From Paenibacillus amylolyticus (GTDB taxonomy: Bacteria; Bacillota; Bacilli; Paenibacillales; Paenibacillaceae), in NCBI RefSeq assembly GCF_029689945.1, contig NZ_CP121451.1:5828001-5892000 (forward strand): a stretch of DNA of 64,000 nt, given 5' to 3'. Shown in pieces: positions 41,071-50,603 of the stretch. The translations under genes were made by a program, and so were the position numbers. The number at the start of each line of letters is the position of its first letter. Within the stretch, counting starts at the first letter, position 1. The notes beneath the pieces were generated by a model. That model saw only the letters and a program-made list of their open reading frames with translations. It was not told the DNA's origin and searched no databases.

Positions 41071-42131
41071 TTACACCCGTCAAACAGGTTAATCGTTTTT
41101 TTATGCTTGCACTTGCTCCTTTTGTTGGATTGATATGTTGCCTGCTGCTGCTTCGTCCTCCGCTTGAACCCGGAGGTTTGATTCCTGCCGAATTGTCTGA
41201 GGACACAATTACTCCCCGGACCCAAGCAATCAGCCAAGAGCTTGCCGGGGCAAAAGATGCTGCTGTCCAGACTTCTTCTTCTATTAAAAGAACGACACAG
41301 CTCTACAATAAGACAACCAGTACGATGGCTACACTTGTACAGCAGGCTTCCGCCCAGGCGGATCGTCCGGAAAAGATCTACAACCAACGGATCACCTCCA
41401 AGCTTGGTGTTCCAATTGAAAGAGTAGATAGTGACCGATTGAGAATTGAACTGTACAGAGTGAACCCTGGCAGCTATAAAGGCTATGCCATGAAGATCAA
41501 GCTAAAAGACCCTACAGCCATGCAGATGGCGCTAGACAGTGAACCTGGTCGTTCTGAGACGACCATGCAGGCTGTAAAGCGTAACGGCGCAATTGCCGGG
41601 ATCAACGCAGGTGGATTTGCTGACAGTGGCGGTAAACGTTACCCACTTAGCACAACTGTCATGGACGGAAAATATGTGAATGGTTTTCAGGCCAGTTTCA
41701 AGGATCTGTTTTTTGTAGGACTTAACGACACCGGCAAGTTGGTTGGTGGCAAGTTCTTCGACAAAAACTCACTGGATCGCCTGCAACCGCAATTTGGGGC
41801 TACGTTTGTTCCGGTATTGCTACAGAATGGACGTAAAACCACAATTCCTGATAAGTGGAAAGTATCACCCAAACGAGCCCCACGTACAGTCATTGGCAAT
41901 TATAAGGATGATCAGTTGTTGATCATTGTGGTCGATGGTTATAATGAGGGCGGAAGCTCCGGTGCTACCCTTGAAGAGTTGCAAGGCCGGTTGTACAAGC
42001 TTGGGGTCATCGACGCCTATAATCTGGATGGCGGCGGATCTTCCTCACTTATTCTGAATAACCGGGTTGTGAACAAACCTTCAGATGGCAGCCTCAGACC
42101 GGTGCCCACACACTTTTTATTTTACAAATAA
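41067..42131 (+). CDS. Phosphodiester glycosidase family (NAGPA domain) exported protein
   Basis: A 354-residue protein with an N-terminal membrane anchor or signal (about 8-32, FFMLALAPFVGLICCLLLLR), a coiled-coil spacer, then a NAGPA domain (about 120-354). Signatures are AIAGINAGGFADSGGKRYP, SPKRAPRTVIGN, LLIIVVDGYNEGG and the closing AYNLDGGGSSSLILNNRVV. The family includes the mammalian uncovering enzyme, and bacterial members act on cell-wall or exopolysaccharide phosphodiesters. It is coupled to the coiled-coil protein upstream. Confidence 0.85.
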   Translation: MITPVKQVNRFFMLALAPFVGLICCLLLLRPPLEPGGLIPAELSEDTITPRTQAISQELAGAKDAAVQTSSSIKRTTQLYNKTTSTMATLVQQASAQADRPEKIYNQRITSKLGVPIERVDSDRLRIELYRVNPGSYKGYAMKIKLKDPTAMQMALDSEPGRSETTMQAVKRNGAIAGINAGGFADSGGKRYPLSTTVMDGKYVNGFQASFKDLFFVGLNDTGKLVGGKFFDKNSLDRLQPQFGATFVPVLLQNGRKTTIPDKWKVSPKRAPRTVIGNYKDDQLLIIVVDGYNEGGSSGATLEELQGRLYKLGVIDAYNLDGGGSSSLILNNRVVNKPSDGSLRPVPTHFLFYK

Positions 42132-42207
42132 TAGGGTGAAGCATTTCTTTTCTACCTATAATGGTTATAATAGAAGAAAATGAGCTTGTGCAGGAGGTGC
42201 GAAGGGT

Positions 42208-42312
42208 ATGTCATTTTCATTGACATTCTGGATTATTGCAATTGTATTGACTCTCTTCATTACAGGCATTCTCACTTCATCCTACAACAATGACAAGACA
42301 AAAGGCTTGTAA
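42208..42312 (+). CDS. Small 34-residue membrane protein
   Basis: ATG 42208 is eight bases after a strong AGGAGGTG. The peptide is one hydrophobic helix (SFSLTFWIIAIVLTLFITGI) followed by a polar tail, LTSSYNNDKTKGL. A strong terminator follows five bases after the stop, which supports a real short gene. Small single-helix proteins of this kind are common in Bacilli; the role is unknown. Confidence 0.6.
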   Translation: MSFSLTFWIIAIVLTLFITGILTSSYNNDKTKGL

Positions 42313-42316
42313 AGGC

Positions 42317-42344
42317 CAAGCCTCTCTCCGGAGAGGCTTTTTCT
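42317..42344 (+). terminator. Terminator after the small membrane protein
   Basis: AAGCCTCTC / GAGAGGCTT arms with a TCCG loop are followed by TTTTCT. Confidence 0.85.
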
Positions 42345-42369
42345 ATTGCTTCATCCTCGAAATAACAAG

Positions 42370-42416
42370 AGGCAAGGCTTAAAAGAATGATTCGATTCTT
42401 CTAAGCCTTGCCTCTT
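42370..42416. terminator. Long inverted repeat after the LacI gene
   Basis: GAGGCAAGGCTTA / TAAGCCTTGCCTC arms with a further AAGAAT/ATTCTT inner stem lie 52 bases after the minus-strand lacI stop. The T run is weak, so it is a probable bidirectional terminator. Confidence 0.65.
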
Positions 42417-42468
42417 GCTGTGCCGTTTGTTCCACGCATTAATCCTGTGAGGAGACGCATATCCGGGA

Positions 42469-43485
42469 TCAATAGCTTACCGCCTGTTCATTCCGCTTGG
42501 ATCTAACAGTATTAGAAGGCATAGGTCCACTCACTGACCCACCCTCAACTAATGTCACATAAATTCGTTCATGATCCACGGGTTCTCCAGCAATAATTTT
42601 GATCAATTGTTCAGCAGCGAGCGACCCCCACTTGCGTTTGGAGTAATCAATGCTTGCCAATCTCGGCTGAACGTACTTGCTCAATTCAATATTGTCGAAT
42701 CCGATGACATCGATCTCCTGACCCACGCCAAGTGAACTTTCTGCCAGACGATCACACAGACCAATAGCCATCTCATCATTGAGGCAGAATACGGCTGCGG
42801 GGCCATCATACACCTGCACAATCTGATCTGCTGCCCGTTCTCCGCCACTCTTCTCAAAATCTCCCGTAATCTCAATCCATTCCACATCGGCTTCACGTTC
42901 TGCCACCTGTCTCACAGCCTTCAACCGCTGCACAGAGTCAAACGAACCTTCCGGTCCTGTCACCACGTAGATTTTCTTATGTCCCTGCTCAATAAGATGT
43001 TCCATCGCAAGTGTCGCACCGGCCTTGTTATCCAGCAGAACCTGGTTAATATTGGGATGATCCATTTCACGGTCCAATACAACGATTTTGTGCCCACGAT
43101 CGGCATATTGCATCAATTCCTCACTTGCAAACGTATGATCCAGAATGATTGCACCATCAATCATCCTCTCCGGAAGCATGCGATGGGATTGCTTGCCACT
43201 GCACACGATCAGGTCATAGCCTTGAGCATTACATACGGCTTTCATGCCACTGAGCAAGTCTCCGTACACATCTCCGCTAAAATCGGTCAAGAATACACCC
43301 AGAATTTTGGATTCCCTCTTCTTCAGTGTTCTTGCAGCGGCATTTGGAACATAGTTCAGCTCTTTGGCAATGGCCAAAATTTTGGAACTCGTCTCATCGG
43401 TCACTTTATTGCTGCCATTCAGCGCATATGACACAGTAGAGATGGAAACTCCCGCCTGTTTGGCGATATCCTTGATACTGACCAC
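42469..43485 (-). CDS. LacI-family repressor of the glycan-use operon
   Basis: A 338-residue regulator with helix-turn-helix IKDIAKQAGVSISTVSYALN and a sugar-binding core (GVFLTDFSGDVYGDLLSGM; DGAIILDHTF; AVFCLNDEMAIGLCDRL; IDVIGFDNIELSKY). It is the last gene of the run esterase, permease, permease, binding protein, glucosidase on the same strand. Paired GAAACGATT/AATCGTTTC operators at the operon promoter are its likely targets, giving autoregulation. The inducer is presumably an oligosaccharide taken up by the transporter. Confidence 0.88.
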   Translation of the reverse strand: MVSIKDIAKQAGVSISTVSYALNGSNKVTDETSSKILAIAKELNYVPNAAARTLKKRESKILGVFLTDFSGDVYGDLLSGMKAVCNAQGYDLIVCSGKQSHRMLPERMIDGAIILDHTFASEELMQYADRGHKIVVLDREMDHPNINQVLLDNKAGATLAMEHLIEQGHKKIYVVTGPEGSFDSVQRLKAVRQVAEREADVEWIEITGDFEKSGGERAADQIVQVYDGPAAVFCLNDEMAIGLCDRLAESSLGVGQEIDVIGFDNIELSKYVQPRLASIDYSKRKWGSLAAEQLIKIIAGEPVDHERIYVTLVEGGSVSGPMPSNTVRSKRNEQAVSY

Positions 43486-43563
43486 ATTCTTCGCTCCCCT
43501 GTTATGTTCATCAGGCCTTCCCTAACGAAAGGCCTGACACATTACTCTTTTCCTTTGACCGGA

Positions 43564-45728
43564 TTACACGAGTCTGAATGATTTCTTCTGAGTGTCCCGA
43601 CTGTTTGCACCCACAAGAATATGGAACTCACCTCGATCACTGCGATGGCTTAAGTCGGAATGGTGATAACGAAGCTGTTCTTCATTTAACGTAAACGTAG
43701 CTGTACCACTCTCGCCTGGCGCCAGTGCAAGCTTCACATACCCTTTCAGCTCACGCATTGGGCGAACAACTTCACCCGTCACATCACGAACGTACAACTG
43801 AACGGTCTCTACACCTGCGCGCTCACCCGTATTCGTTACAAGTACCTGGATGTTCAGCGTGTCTTCAGCAGTCATCTCGTGACTTGACACTTCAAGATCA
43901 CCATAAGAGAAAGTTGTGTACGAGAGACCATAACCGAACGGAAGCAAAGGTTCATTCGGGCTGTCGATGTATTTGGAGACATAACGTTCTTCCGTTTTCT
44001 CCGGGTTCAACGGACGACCTGTATTGAAATGGTTGTAATAGACCGGAATCTGACCTACGGACTGTGGGAAAGACATCGTCAGACGTGCAGATGGATTCAC
44101 TACCCCTGTCAGAACATCTGCAATCGCTGCCCCGCCTTCACTACCCGGGAACCAGGCTTCAAGAACGGCATCCGATTCATCGATTACACCATGCAGATCC
44201 AATGGACGGCCGTTGAAAATGACGCTGGCCATCGGTTTCCCCGCTTTTTGAGCTGTTTAACCAATTCCAATTGGGCTGCTGGCAGACGAATATCCGTGCG
44301 TGAGCCACCTTCTCCACTCATCTCGGAGTCTTCACCCAGAGCAAGGACAATCAGATCCGCTTTGCTTGCCACTTCCAGGGCTTCAGCAATCTGCTCAGCT
44401 GTGATCGTATGAACATGACTTCCTTGAGCATATTCAACTTTCCCACCCGTCAGGCGTTCTTGCAGAGCCGTTCCAAGCTTGACTGCATCTTCCTTAACAC
44501 CTTCACAGGACCACCAGCCCAGAATATCAGGACTCTGTGCAAAGGGACCAATAAGGGCTACATTGGCGTCAGGTTGAAGCGGAAGCACGTTATCATCATT
44601 CTTCAAAAGGACAGCCGATTTGGTTGCCAGTTCATAGGCTACCTGACGATGCTCTTTGGAGAACACAATTTCACGTTCCCGAACCGGGTCAGCTGCACGT
44701 AGCGGATTGTCGAACAATCCCAGCTTCTCTTTCAATTGCAAAATACGCAAGACGGCTTCATCAATGAGCTCCTCTTCCACTTCACCACTCTCAATCAGCT
44801 CAGGCAAATGATTCACATAACAAGGTGTCATCATCTCCATGTCTACTCCTGCACGTATAGCACGATATGCCGCTTCACGATCATCTTCGGCAGCGCCGTG
44901 TGCAATCATTTCGCGAATGGAAGCCCAGTCCGAGATCAGTACGCCATCAAAGCCCCACTCGTCACGCAAAATGCCACGCATCAACTTCTCATTGCCGCTT
45001 GCCGGAATACCGTCAACCGTATTGAATGAAGTCATGACCATCTCCACACCCGCATCCAACGCTGCTTTGTACGCTGGCAAATAATACTCACGCAGGTTAC
45101 GCTCGGACATGTCCACCGTATTGTAATCCCGACCACCCTCAGCCGCGCCATACGCCGCAAAGTGTTTGACACAGGCTGCAAGACGATCTGGCTCATCCTT
45201 CAAGCTATCGCCCTGATATCCACGTACAAATGCAGCCGCGAACAAGCTGTTCAAATATGGATCTTCTCCTGTCGTTTCCATCACACGGCCCCAGCGCGGG
45301 TCACGAACCAGATCCACCATGGGTGCAAAGGTTACATGCAAACCGGACACAGCCGATTCACGAGCTGCAATTTCAGCACTTTTCTCAGCCAGTTCTGTAT
45401 CCCAAGAGCAACCAATCGCCAGTGGAATCGGGAAAATGGTTTTGAATCCGTGAACGACATCAGCCATGAACAGGAGCGGAATGCCCAGACGGCTTTTTTT
45501 CATATAAGCTTGCTGTACATCAATGATGGCCTGCGCACCGGAAAGGCCAAGAATGGACCCACTGGCATCCACAGACTGCTCCGTAATTCCCATCTCTTCC
45601 ATCGGCCCTGTAATCTGACCTTCGACATTCGTTCCTTCATAGAAGTTGGCAGTCAACTGAAGAAGCTGAGCTGTTTTTTCCTCCAACGTCATCTGTTTTA
45701 CCAGGTCTAGCAACTGCTCGTTATTCAT
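43564..45728 (-). CDS. Glycoside hydrolase family 3 beta-glucosidase/xylosidase, frame broken near 44239
   Basis: A cytoplasmic enzyme of about 721 residues. The start is ATG 45728 (MNNEQLLDLVKQMTLEEKTA) after GGAGGATAT. Features include PLLFMADVVHGFKTIFP, VMTSFNTVDGIPASGN, the catalytic nucleophile in FDGVLISDWASI and a C-terminal fibronectin-III-like domain (DTLNIQVLVTNTGERAG). One added base in the TTTCCCC stretch at 44236-44242 joins LVKQLKKRGKP to MASVIFNGRPLDLHGV. It removes terminal sugars from imported oligosaccharides; sugar specificity cannot be told from sequence alone. Confidence 0.9.
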
Positions 45729-45760
45729 CCATATATCCTCCACTACAAGTTGTTGAAATA

Positions 45761-45802
45761 AAGAACCCGGCTGCGTTCGGGGAGAGACCGCGCACCGGGT
45801 TC
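45761..45802 (-). terminator. Attenuator-like hairpin between binding protein and glucosidase genes
   Basis: On the minus strand, GAACCCGG (45795-45802) pairs with CCGGGTTC (45763-45770) and is followed by TTTATTT. It may lower expression of the downstream genes relative to the binding protein. Confidence 0.6.
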
Positions 45803-45824
45803 AAAATTAATGACTGAACGATTA

Positions 45825-47420
45825 CTAGAATTTCTCGTTTAGCTCATCCAGATAAGGTTGAACCAGGGACATTTTACTGTTTACCCATTCTTTCCAGTTT
45901 GCCTCAAGATCTCCACTTTTGAGGATCAAGTTGGCATATTCGTTCTGGTAGTCGAATGAAGCCTGACTCTTCGCTTTGGAATCATACAGGTTGACATCCC
46001 AATCGTATGCTGCAAGCGAGTTGCCTTCTGTACCGAGTTTTGCTTTTTCTTGGAACAATTGCACGGCTCTGTCACGGTAATCTTTTTTGATTGCAGGGTT
46101 TACAACACTGAAGTCGTCCCCAAGCAGATACAGACCTTCGAAACGTGCCGGGTATTTGTCTTCCAATACTGTACCTTCTGGCAACAAGCTAACCAGTTCT
46201 TGGTTCTCATCGTATTTCCAATCGGTTCCTTCAAAGCCCATGTTGATAAGCAACTGTCCTTCTTTAGTTGCGGAGTAATCGATCAGATCCATGATCCGTT
46301 CGAATTTCTCGTCACTGATGTCCGGATTGAAGATCAATGCCGACCAGAAGTTGGCTTGCTCCATGTTACGGTATTTACCGTCATCGCCAAGTACGATTGC
46401 TGTGTGTACCAATTCATCGCTATCTACACCCAGATTTTTTCTCATATCCGAATCCAGACCTTGTCTGTATGAAGCCAGTCCACCCAGACTTGTTACAGCA
46501 GCAGTTCCTGTTACTTTGAAGTTATTTTGACCTTCATTGTTTTTCCATGTGTAGAACTCAGGATTGAGCAATCCATCTTTATATGCTTTCTGCATCAATT
46601 TAAGTCCTGTCAGCGTTTCAGGATCTGCCGGTCCCCAGTGGAACTTGCCATCTTCACCTTTGTAGAATGGTGTATCCGTCATGGCATGTACACTGTTTGG
46701 CATAATCATATTCGTCATAGCGTCAGCAGCATTGTAGGACAAAGGTACAAGTTTGTTACCCACTTTGCCTGGATCTTTTTCTTTCACAAGTGCAGCATAT
46801 TCGTTCAATTCGGTTGTTGTATAAGCATCTTTCAGTTCAAAACCAACCGCTTCAGCCCAGTCTTTACGAAGCGCAATGACACCAATTTGGTTGGTCAGCG
46901 GGTCAGCCGGTTTGTTTTCGAAATAGATTGGTCTAGGCAGGACATATGTTCCACCCGTCAATTCTTCCAACTTGTCTCCAAGACCTGTCAAGTTGTAAGT
47001 TGCTGCCACGTTAGGCCAGCGTTCTTTCCAGTCATCCGGGAATTTGTAGAACAAACCTTGCTCGATGCTGTTAATGGCATCGCCATGTACGTAGTTCCAT
47101 ACCGCTACATCCGGCAGGTCGCCAGAGTTGATCCACAGACGAAGCTTCTCGCCCCATGAATCCCAATCGATATAGTTGTAATCCCAAGTCACATTGAATT
47201 TGTCTGTCCAGAACTTGTGGAAGTCATTATCCAGGTTCCCGTTTTTGATTTCTGTCAGGTTAGCCACAGAGATGGTCAGGTTATCTTTGTAATTTCCCTC
47301 TGCATCTTTTTCGTTACCACCTGAAGCTCCTTGGCTGGAACAAGCGGTCACCATCAGCATAACTACACTAAGCGTGATGGCAAAGAGAGCTCTTACTGAC
47401 AACTTTTTCTTCGTTTTCAT
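45825..47420 (-). CDS. Extracellular sugar-binding lipoprotein of ABC transporter
   Basis: A 531-residue lipoprotein with a signal and lipobox ending VMLMVTACSSQGASGG (Cys lipidated). The start is ATG 47420 after TGGGGGTAAAAC. The mature part is a family-1-type solute-binding fold, with WINSGDLPDVAVWNYVHGDA and the long C-terminal lobe typical of LplA-like Paenibacillus proteins. It delivers oligosaccharide to the two permeases encoded immediately upstream. No ATPase is in the operon, so a shared MsmX-type ATPase is likely. Confidence 0.9.
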   Translation of the reverse strand: MKTKKKLSVRALFAITLSVVMLMVTACSSQGASGGNEKDAEGNYKDNLTISVANLTEIKNGNLDNDFHKFWTDKFNVTWDYNYIDWDSWGEKLRLWINSGDLPDVAVWNYVHGDAINSIEQGLFYKFPDDWKERWPNVAATYNLTGLGDKLEELTGGTYVLPRPIYFENKPADPLTNQIGVIALRKDWAEAVGFELKDAYTTTELNEYAALVKEKDPGKVGNKLVPLSYNAADAMTNMIMPNSVHAMTDTPFYKGEDGKFHWGPADPETLTGLKLMQKAYKDGLLNPEFYTWKNNEGQNNFKVTGTAAVTSLGGLASYRQGLDSDMRKNLGVDSDELVHTAIVLGDDGKYRNMEQANFWSALIFNPDISDEKFERIMDLIDYSATKEGQLLINMGFEGTDWKYDENQELVSLLPEGTVLEDKYPARFEGLYLLGDDFSVVNPAIKKDYRDRAVQLFQEKAKLGTEGNSLAAYDWDVNLYDSKAKSQASFDYQNEYANLILKSGDLEANWKEWVNSKMSLVQPYLDELNEKF

Positions 47421-47474
47421 GTTTTACCCCCATGTTTTTTAATCAAATTTTGTTGCAAAATCCTATACGTATAA

Positions 47475-48377
47475 TCAGGTCTTGATTGCCCCTGTTAATA
47501 CCCCTTTGGCAAAGTGTTTTTGCAGCATCGGGAAGAAACACATAATGGGAACCATGGTGACAAATACGGCTGCCATCTTCATACCCATGGAGAAGTTGCT
47601 TGCCTGGGCAGCATCCACACTGGATGCATTGGATGCATTCGTGGTAGATGTCACGATAATGTTTCGGAGTACATTCTGGAGCGGTAACTGATCCGCTTTT
47701 CGAAGGAATATCATCGCATCGTACCAACTGTTCCAGTAAGCCACTCCGTAGAACAACGTGATCGTAGCCATAATTGGTGTAGCCAGCGGAAGAACAACAG
47801 AGAACAAAATTCTCCACTCTCCTGCTCCATCCAGTCTCGCCGATTCCATCAGCGATTCAGGCAAGGTGTAGAAGTAGTTCATCATCAGAATCATGTTAAA
47901 CGCACTGAAGCTTCCCGCCAGGATAACGGACCACAGCGTACCTGTAAGATGAAGGGATTTCATGATCAAGTACAGCGGCACGATACCACCATTGAAAATC
48001 ATGGTGAACAGTACCAGGAAAAAGATAATTTTCTTAAACGGGAATTTATTGCGACTAAGGCCATATGCCATGCTTGTTGTCAGGAACAAGCTGAGTGGCA
48101 AGCCGATGACTAGCAATATAATTGTATTTTTGTACCCCGATAGAATCGTTCCGTCAGCGAACAACGCCTTGTAGGAATCCAATGTCCATTGTTTAGGGAA
48201 CATCAAAAATGGATTGTCAGCATATTCTTTTTGTGTTGCAAACGAGATCATGATGACATTCCAGAACGGAATCAGGATCATCAGGGCAAGCACGAGTAAT
48301 ACGGCGAATATAATGTAATCGAGAAGTGTCATTCTTTCTGTACCAATTCTCGGTTTTTTGTTAGCTTTCTTGCTCAT
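47475..48377 (-). CDS. Carbohydrate ABC permease (LplC/MalG-type)
   Basis: A 300-residue membrane protein with six helices starting at ATG 48377 after GGAGGGAAAATG. The ATPase-contact EAA loop reads ESARLDGAGEWRILFSVVLP. The N terminus has DYIIFAVLLVLALMILIPFW and the C terminus ends KHFAKGVLTGAIKT, as in LplC. It follows the LplB-type permease by 18 bases. Confidence 0.92.
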   Translation of the reverse strand: MSKKANKKPRIGTERMTLLDYIIFAVLLVLALMILIPFWNVIMISFATQKEYADNPFLMFPKQWTLDSYKALFADGTILSGYKNTIILLVIGLPLSLFLTTSMAYGLSRNKFPFKKIIFFLVLFTMIFNGGIVPLYLIMKSLHLTGTLWSVILAGSFSAFNMILMMNYFYTLPESLMESARLDGAGEWRILFSVVLPLATPIMATITLFYGVAYWNSWYDAMIFLRKADQLPLQNVLRNIIVTSTTNASNASSVDAAQASNFSMGMKMAAVFVTMVPIMCFFPMLQKHFAKGVLTGAIKT

Positions 48378-48395
48378 CTCATTTTCCCTCCTCTC

Positions 48396-49355
48396 TTATC
48401 GGAACAAACCGTCTCCGCCAAGCCACTTGGCAAATCTGTCAGCAAGAAGCAGCAAGGCCATATTCACCAGGGAACGGAACAAGCTGACCGCTGTCGAGAA
48501 TGAGAAATCGGTGGATGACTGGAACGTAATCCGATAGATATATACGTCGAGTACTTCCGATACATTTTTGGTTGCGGCATTTGCCAAGTTGAAGATCTGG
48601 TCAAACCCGGAAGACATCAGTCCACCAACCGACAGAATAAACATGATTGTGATGGTTGGAAGGATGTTCGGTAACGTAATTTTGAACATCTGTTGCATAC
48701 GGGAAGCCCCGTCGATCTGTGCTGATTCATACTGATCCTGGTCAATACCGGATATGGCAGCCAGGAATATAATTGCACCCCATCCACTTGATTTCCAGAT
48801 ATCCGTCAGAAGCAACATCGGTACAAAGTTGGATTCGGAACCCAGGAAGTTAATGGTAGGCAATCCGAGTAATCCGAGCGCACTGTTTACCAGTCCGTCA
48901 TAAGCCAGCACATTGATAACTACGCCGGATACGATGATCCAGGACAGAAAGTGCGGGAATGTAAGAACGGTTTGGAACAACTTTTTCCCTTTGCGCATCC
49001 GCAATTCATTCAGCAGCAACGCCAAAATGATCGGGAACGGGAACTGAATGATCAGTTTCAGAATATTGATGTACAGCGTACGCCATACCGCGTCAATAAA
49101 GGTTGGATCACGGAAAACATATTTGAAGTTCTCGAATCCGCTCCATGGACTTCCCCAGATACCCAGGTTGGCCTTGTAGTCTTTGAATGCCAGTGACAGG
49201 CCACCCATCGGCATGTAGGCAAACAGGATTAGCCAGACAAGTCCCGGAATAAGCAGGGTGTATGTCATTCGGTGCTTCCAGATTTCAGTCCAGAGCGAAT
49301 TGCCCTTCACGTTTCCCTTCAGCTTTTTGCTAGGTCCTTCGGCTGCAGGTTTCAC
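48396..49355 (-). CDS. Carbohydrate ABC permease (LplB-type)
   Basis: A 319-residue six-helix membrane protein. GTG 49355 (VKPAAEGPSKKLKG), seven bases after GAGGAGA, is the preferred start; an earlier GTG overlaps the esterase stop. The EAA loop reads ESAQIDGASRMQQMFKITLP. An N-terminal LLIPGLVWLILFAYMPMGGL is typical of LplB. It heads the transport part of the operon. Confidence 0.9.
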   Translation of the reverse strand: MKPAAEGPSKKLKGNVKGNSLWTEIWKHRMTYTLLIPGLVWLILFAYMPMGGLSLAFKDYKANLGIWGSPWSGFENFKYVFRDPTFIDAVWRTLYINILKLIIQFPFPIILALLLNELRMRKGKKLFQTVLTFPHFLSWIIVSGVVINVLAYDGLVNSALGLLGLPTINFLGSESNFVPMLLLTDIWKSSGWGAIIFLAAISGIDQDQYESAQIDGASRMQQMFKITLPNILPTITIMFILSVGGLMSSGFDQIFNLANAATKNVSEVLDVYIYRITFQSSTDFSFSTAVSLFRSLVNMALLLLADRFAKWLGGDGLFR

Positions 49356-49366
49356 ATTGCATCTCC

Positions 49367-50131
49367 TCACTCTACTTTGGTCTTGTCGTTGTATAGAAAA
49401 TTAAACATCGTTCTCAGGTGGTGCTCCCAGAATCTCCATTCATGAGCCCCAGGCGTCTCCACATACCGAAAATCAAAGGCAGTTCCCTGCATGTATTTCG
49501 CAAAGTCGCGATTCATCTCCACGAAGGGATCATGATCGCCGCAGCAACTGAGGATATCCGGTAAAGGAACACCCTGTTCCAGCAGCTTGGCTGACAGTGC
49601 GTAAATATCCTGATCGGCTTTTACCTGTAAACGTTCTCCAAAAACCGCTTTCATTTCCTTGATCATGCTCGCAGGCATATGGGGATCTTGAAGGCGTGCC
49701 TGAATATCCGTTACGCCGGATAGAGACGCTACTTTGCGGTATTTCTCTGGATAGGTTAGTCCACATTTCAGTGCACCATAACCGCCCATGGATAAACCGC
49801 CGATGTACGTTTTCTCCGGATCAGGATTCAGATTGAGTAGACGCTTGCATACTTCAGGTAACTCCTGAGTGATGTAGTGGAAGTAATTCAGGCCGTATTC
49901 CATATCGGTGTAATAGCTTCGATTCGCTTCCGGCATAATGATGGTACAGCCATATTGCGCTGCATACATCTCAATGGTGGTTAACCGCTGCCAGGTACTC
50001 GCATTATCGCCTGCCCCGTGCAACAGATATAGTGTACCGCCTGAAGTCTCTCCAGAGTCACTGGACACAACATGTATGCTGGTATTCATGCATAAGGTTG
50101 GCGATCCAGTTTCGATCGTTATATGTGCCAT
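49367..50131 (-). CDS. Alpha/beta-hydrolase esterase (CE1/esterase D-like)
   Basis: A 254-residue cytoplasmic esterase, first gene of the operon. It starts at ATG 50131 after GAGGGGTTAC. The nucleophile elbow is YIGGLSMGGYGALKCGL, the acid is in LSCCGDHDPFVEM and the His in TPGAHEWRFW. The oxyanion strand LYLLHGAGDNASTW lies near residue 35. Relatives remove acetyl or feruloyl groups from oligosaccharides, which fits a hemicellulose-fragment operon. Confidence 0.88.
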   Translation of the reverse strand: MAHITIETGSPTLCMNTSIHVVSSDSGETSGGTLYLLHGAGDNASTWQRLTTIEMYAAQYGCTIIMPEANRSYYTDMEYGLNYFHYITQELPEVCKRLLNLNPDPEKTYIGGLSMGGYGALKCGLTYPEKYRKVASLSGVTDIQARLQDPHMPASMIKEMKAVFGERLQVKADQDIYALSAKLLEQGVPLPDILSCCGDHDPFVEMNRDFAKYMQGTAFDFRYVETPGAHEWRFWEHHLRTMFNFLYNDKTKVE

Positions 50132-50232
50132 AATGTAACCCCTCTCATCATCGCCTGCTGTCTTAACTCATTCGTTTCTCTGGCGTTGGATTGCAGGCTG
50201 TTGTAGATTTCCTTGTATTACGATGGGTTATC

Positions 50233-50369
50233 GAAACGATTTTCTCGAATCGTTTCAAAACATAGCCAACGTTGATTCACTTGGTCTTCATTACAACACT
50301 TTTAATGTGGAAGCGATTTCTTCGAATCGTTTCGAATAAATCATAATCCCGATGAGTAAATCCTGTCAA
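50233..50369 (-). promoter_or_regulatory. Promoter of the glycan-use operon with paired operators
   Basis: On the minus strand, -35 TTGACA (50364-50369) and -10 TATGAT (50340-50345) are 18 bases apart. GAAGCGATT-N6-AATCGTTTC (50310-50333) starts at the predicted transcription start, and a perfect copy, GAAACGATT-N6-AATCGTTTC, lies at 50233-50256, 77 bases away centre to centre. This arrangement suits repression by a LacI-type protein, possibly by looping. Confidence 0.75.
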
Positions 50370-50491
50370 TAACCTTTTTACAAATTTCGCGTTATTTTCT
50401 CGAAAAAATGCTTTTTCACGTCTAAATTTGCGCCGAAAGACACTATTATTACGAAAAAATGAAATTTTAGTCAGTGTTATTACAACTTTAA

Positions 50492-50557
50492 TTGACACCA
50501 AACCCGGTTTATACTAACATGGGTTCTGATTTTGCATTCGAATTACGGAAACGTTTC
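50492..50557 (+). promoter_or_regulatory. Promoter and operator before the serine hydrolase gene
   Basis: TTGACA (50492-50497), 17-base spacer, TAACAT (50515-50520). GAAACGTTTC (50548-50557), a perfect LacI-type palindrome, lies about 20 bases past the predicted start, suggesting shared control with the divergent operon. The 472-base gap 50132-50603 holds both promoters and no gene. Confidence 0.6.
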
Positions 50558-50603
50558 ACCAACCGATTTTACTCAGGTTTCACCTGATATTAGGGAGGTT
50601 AAT

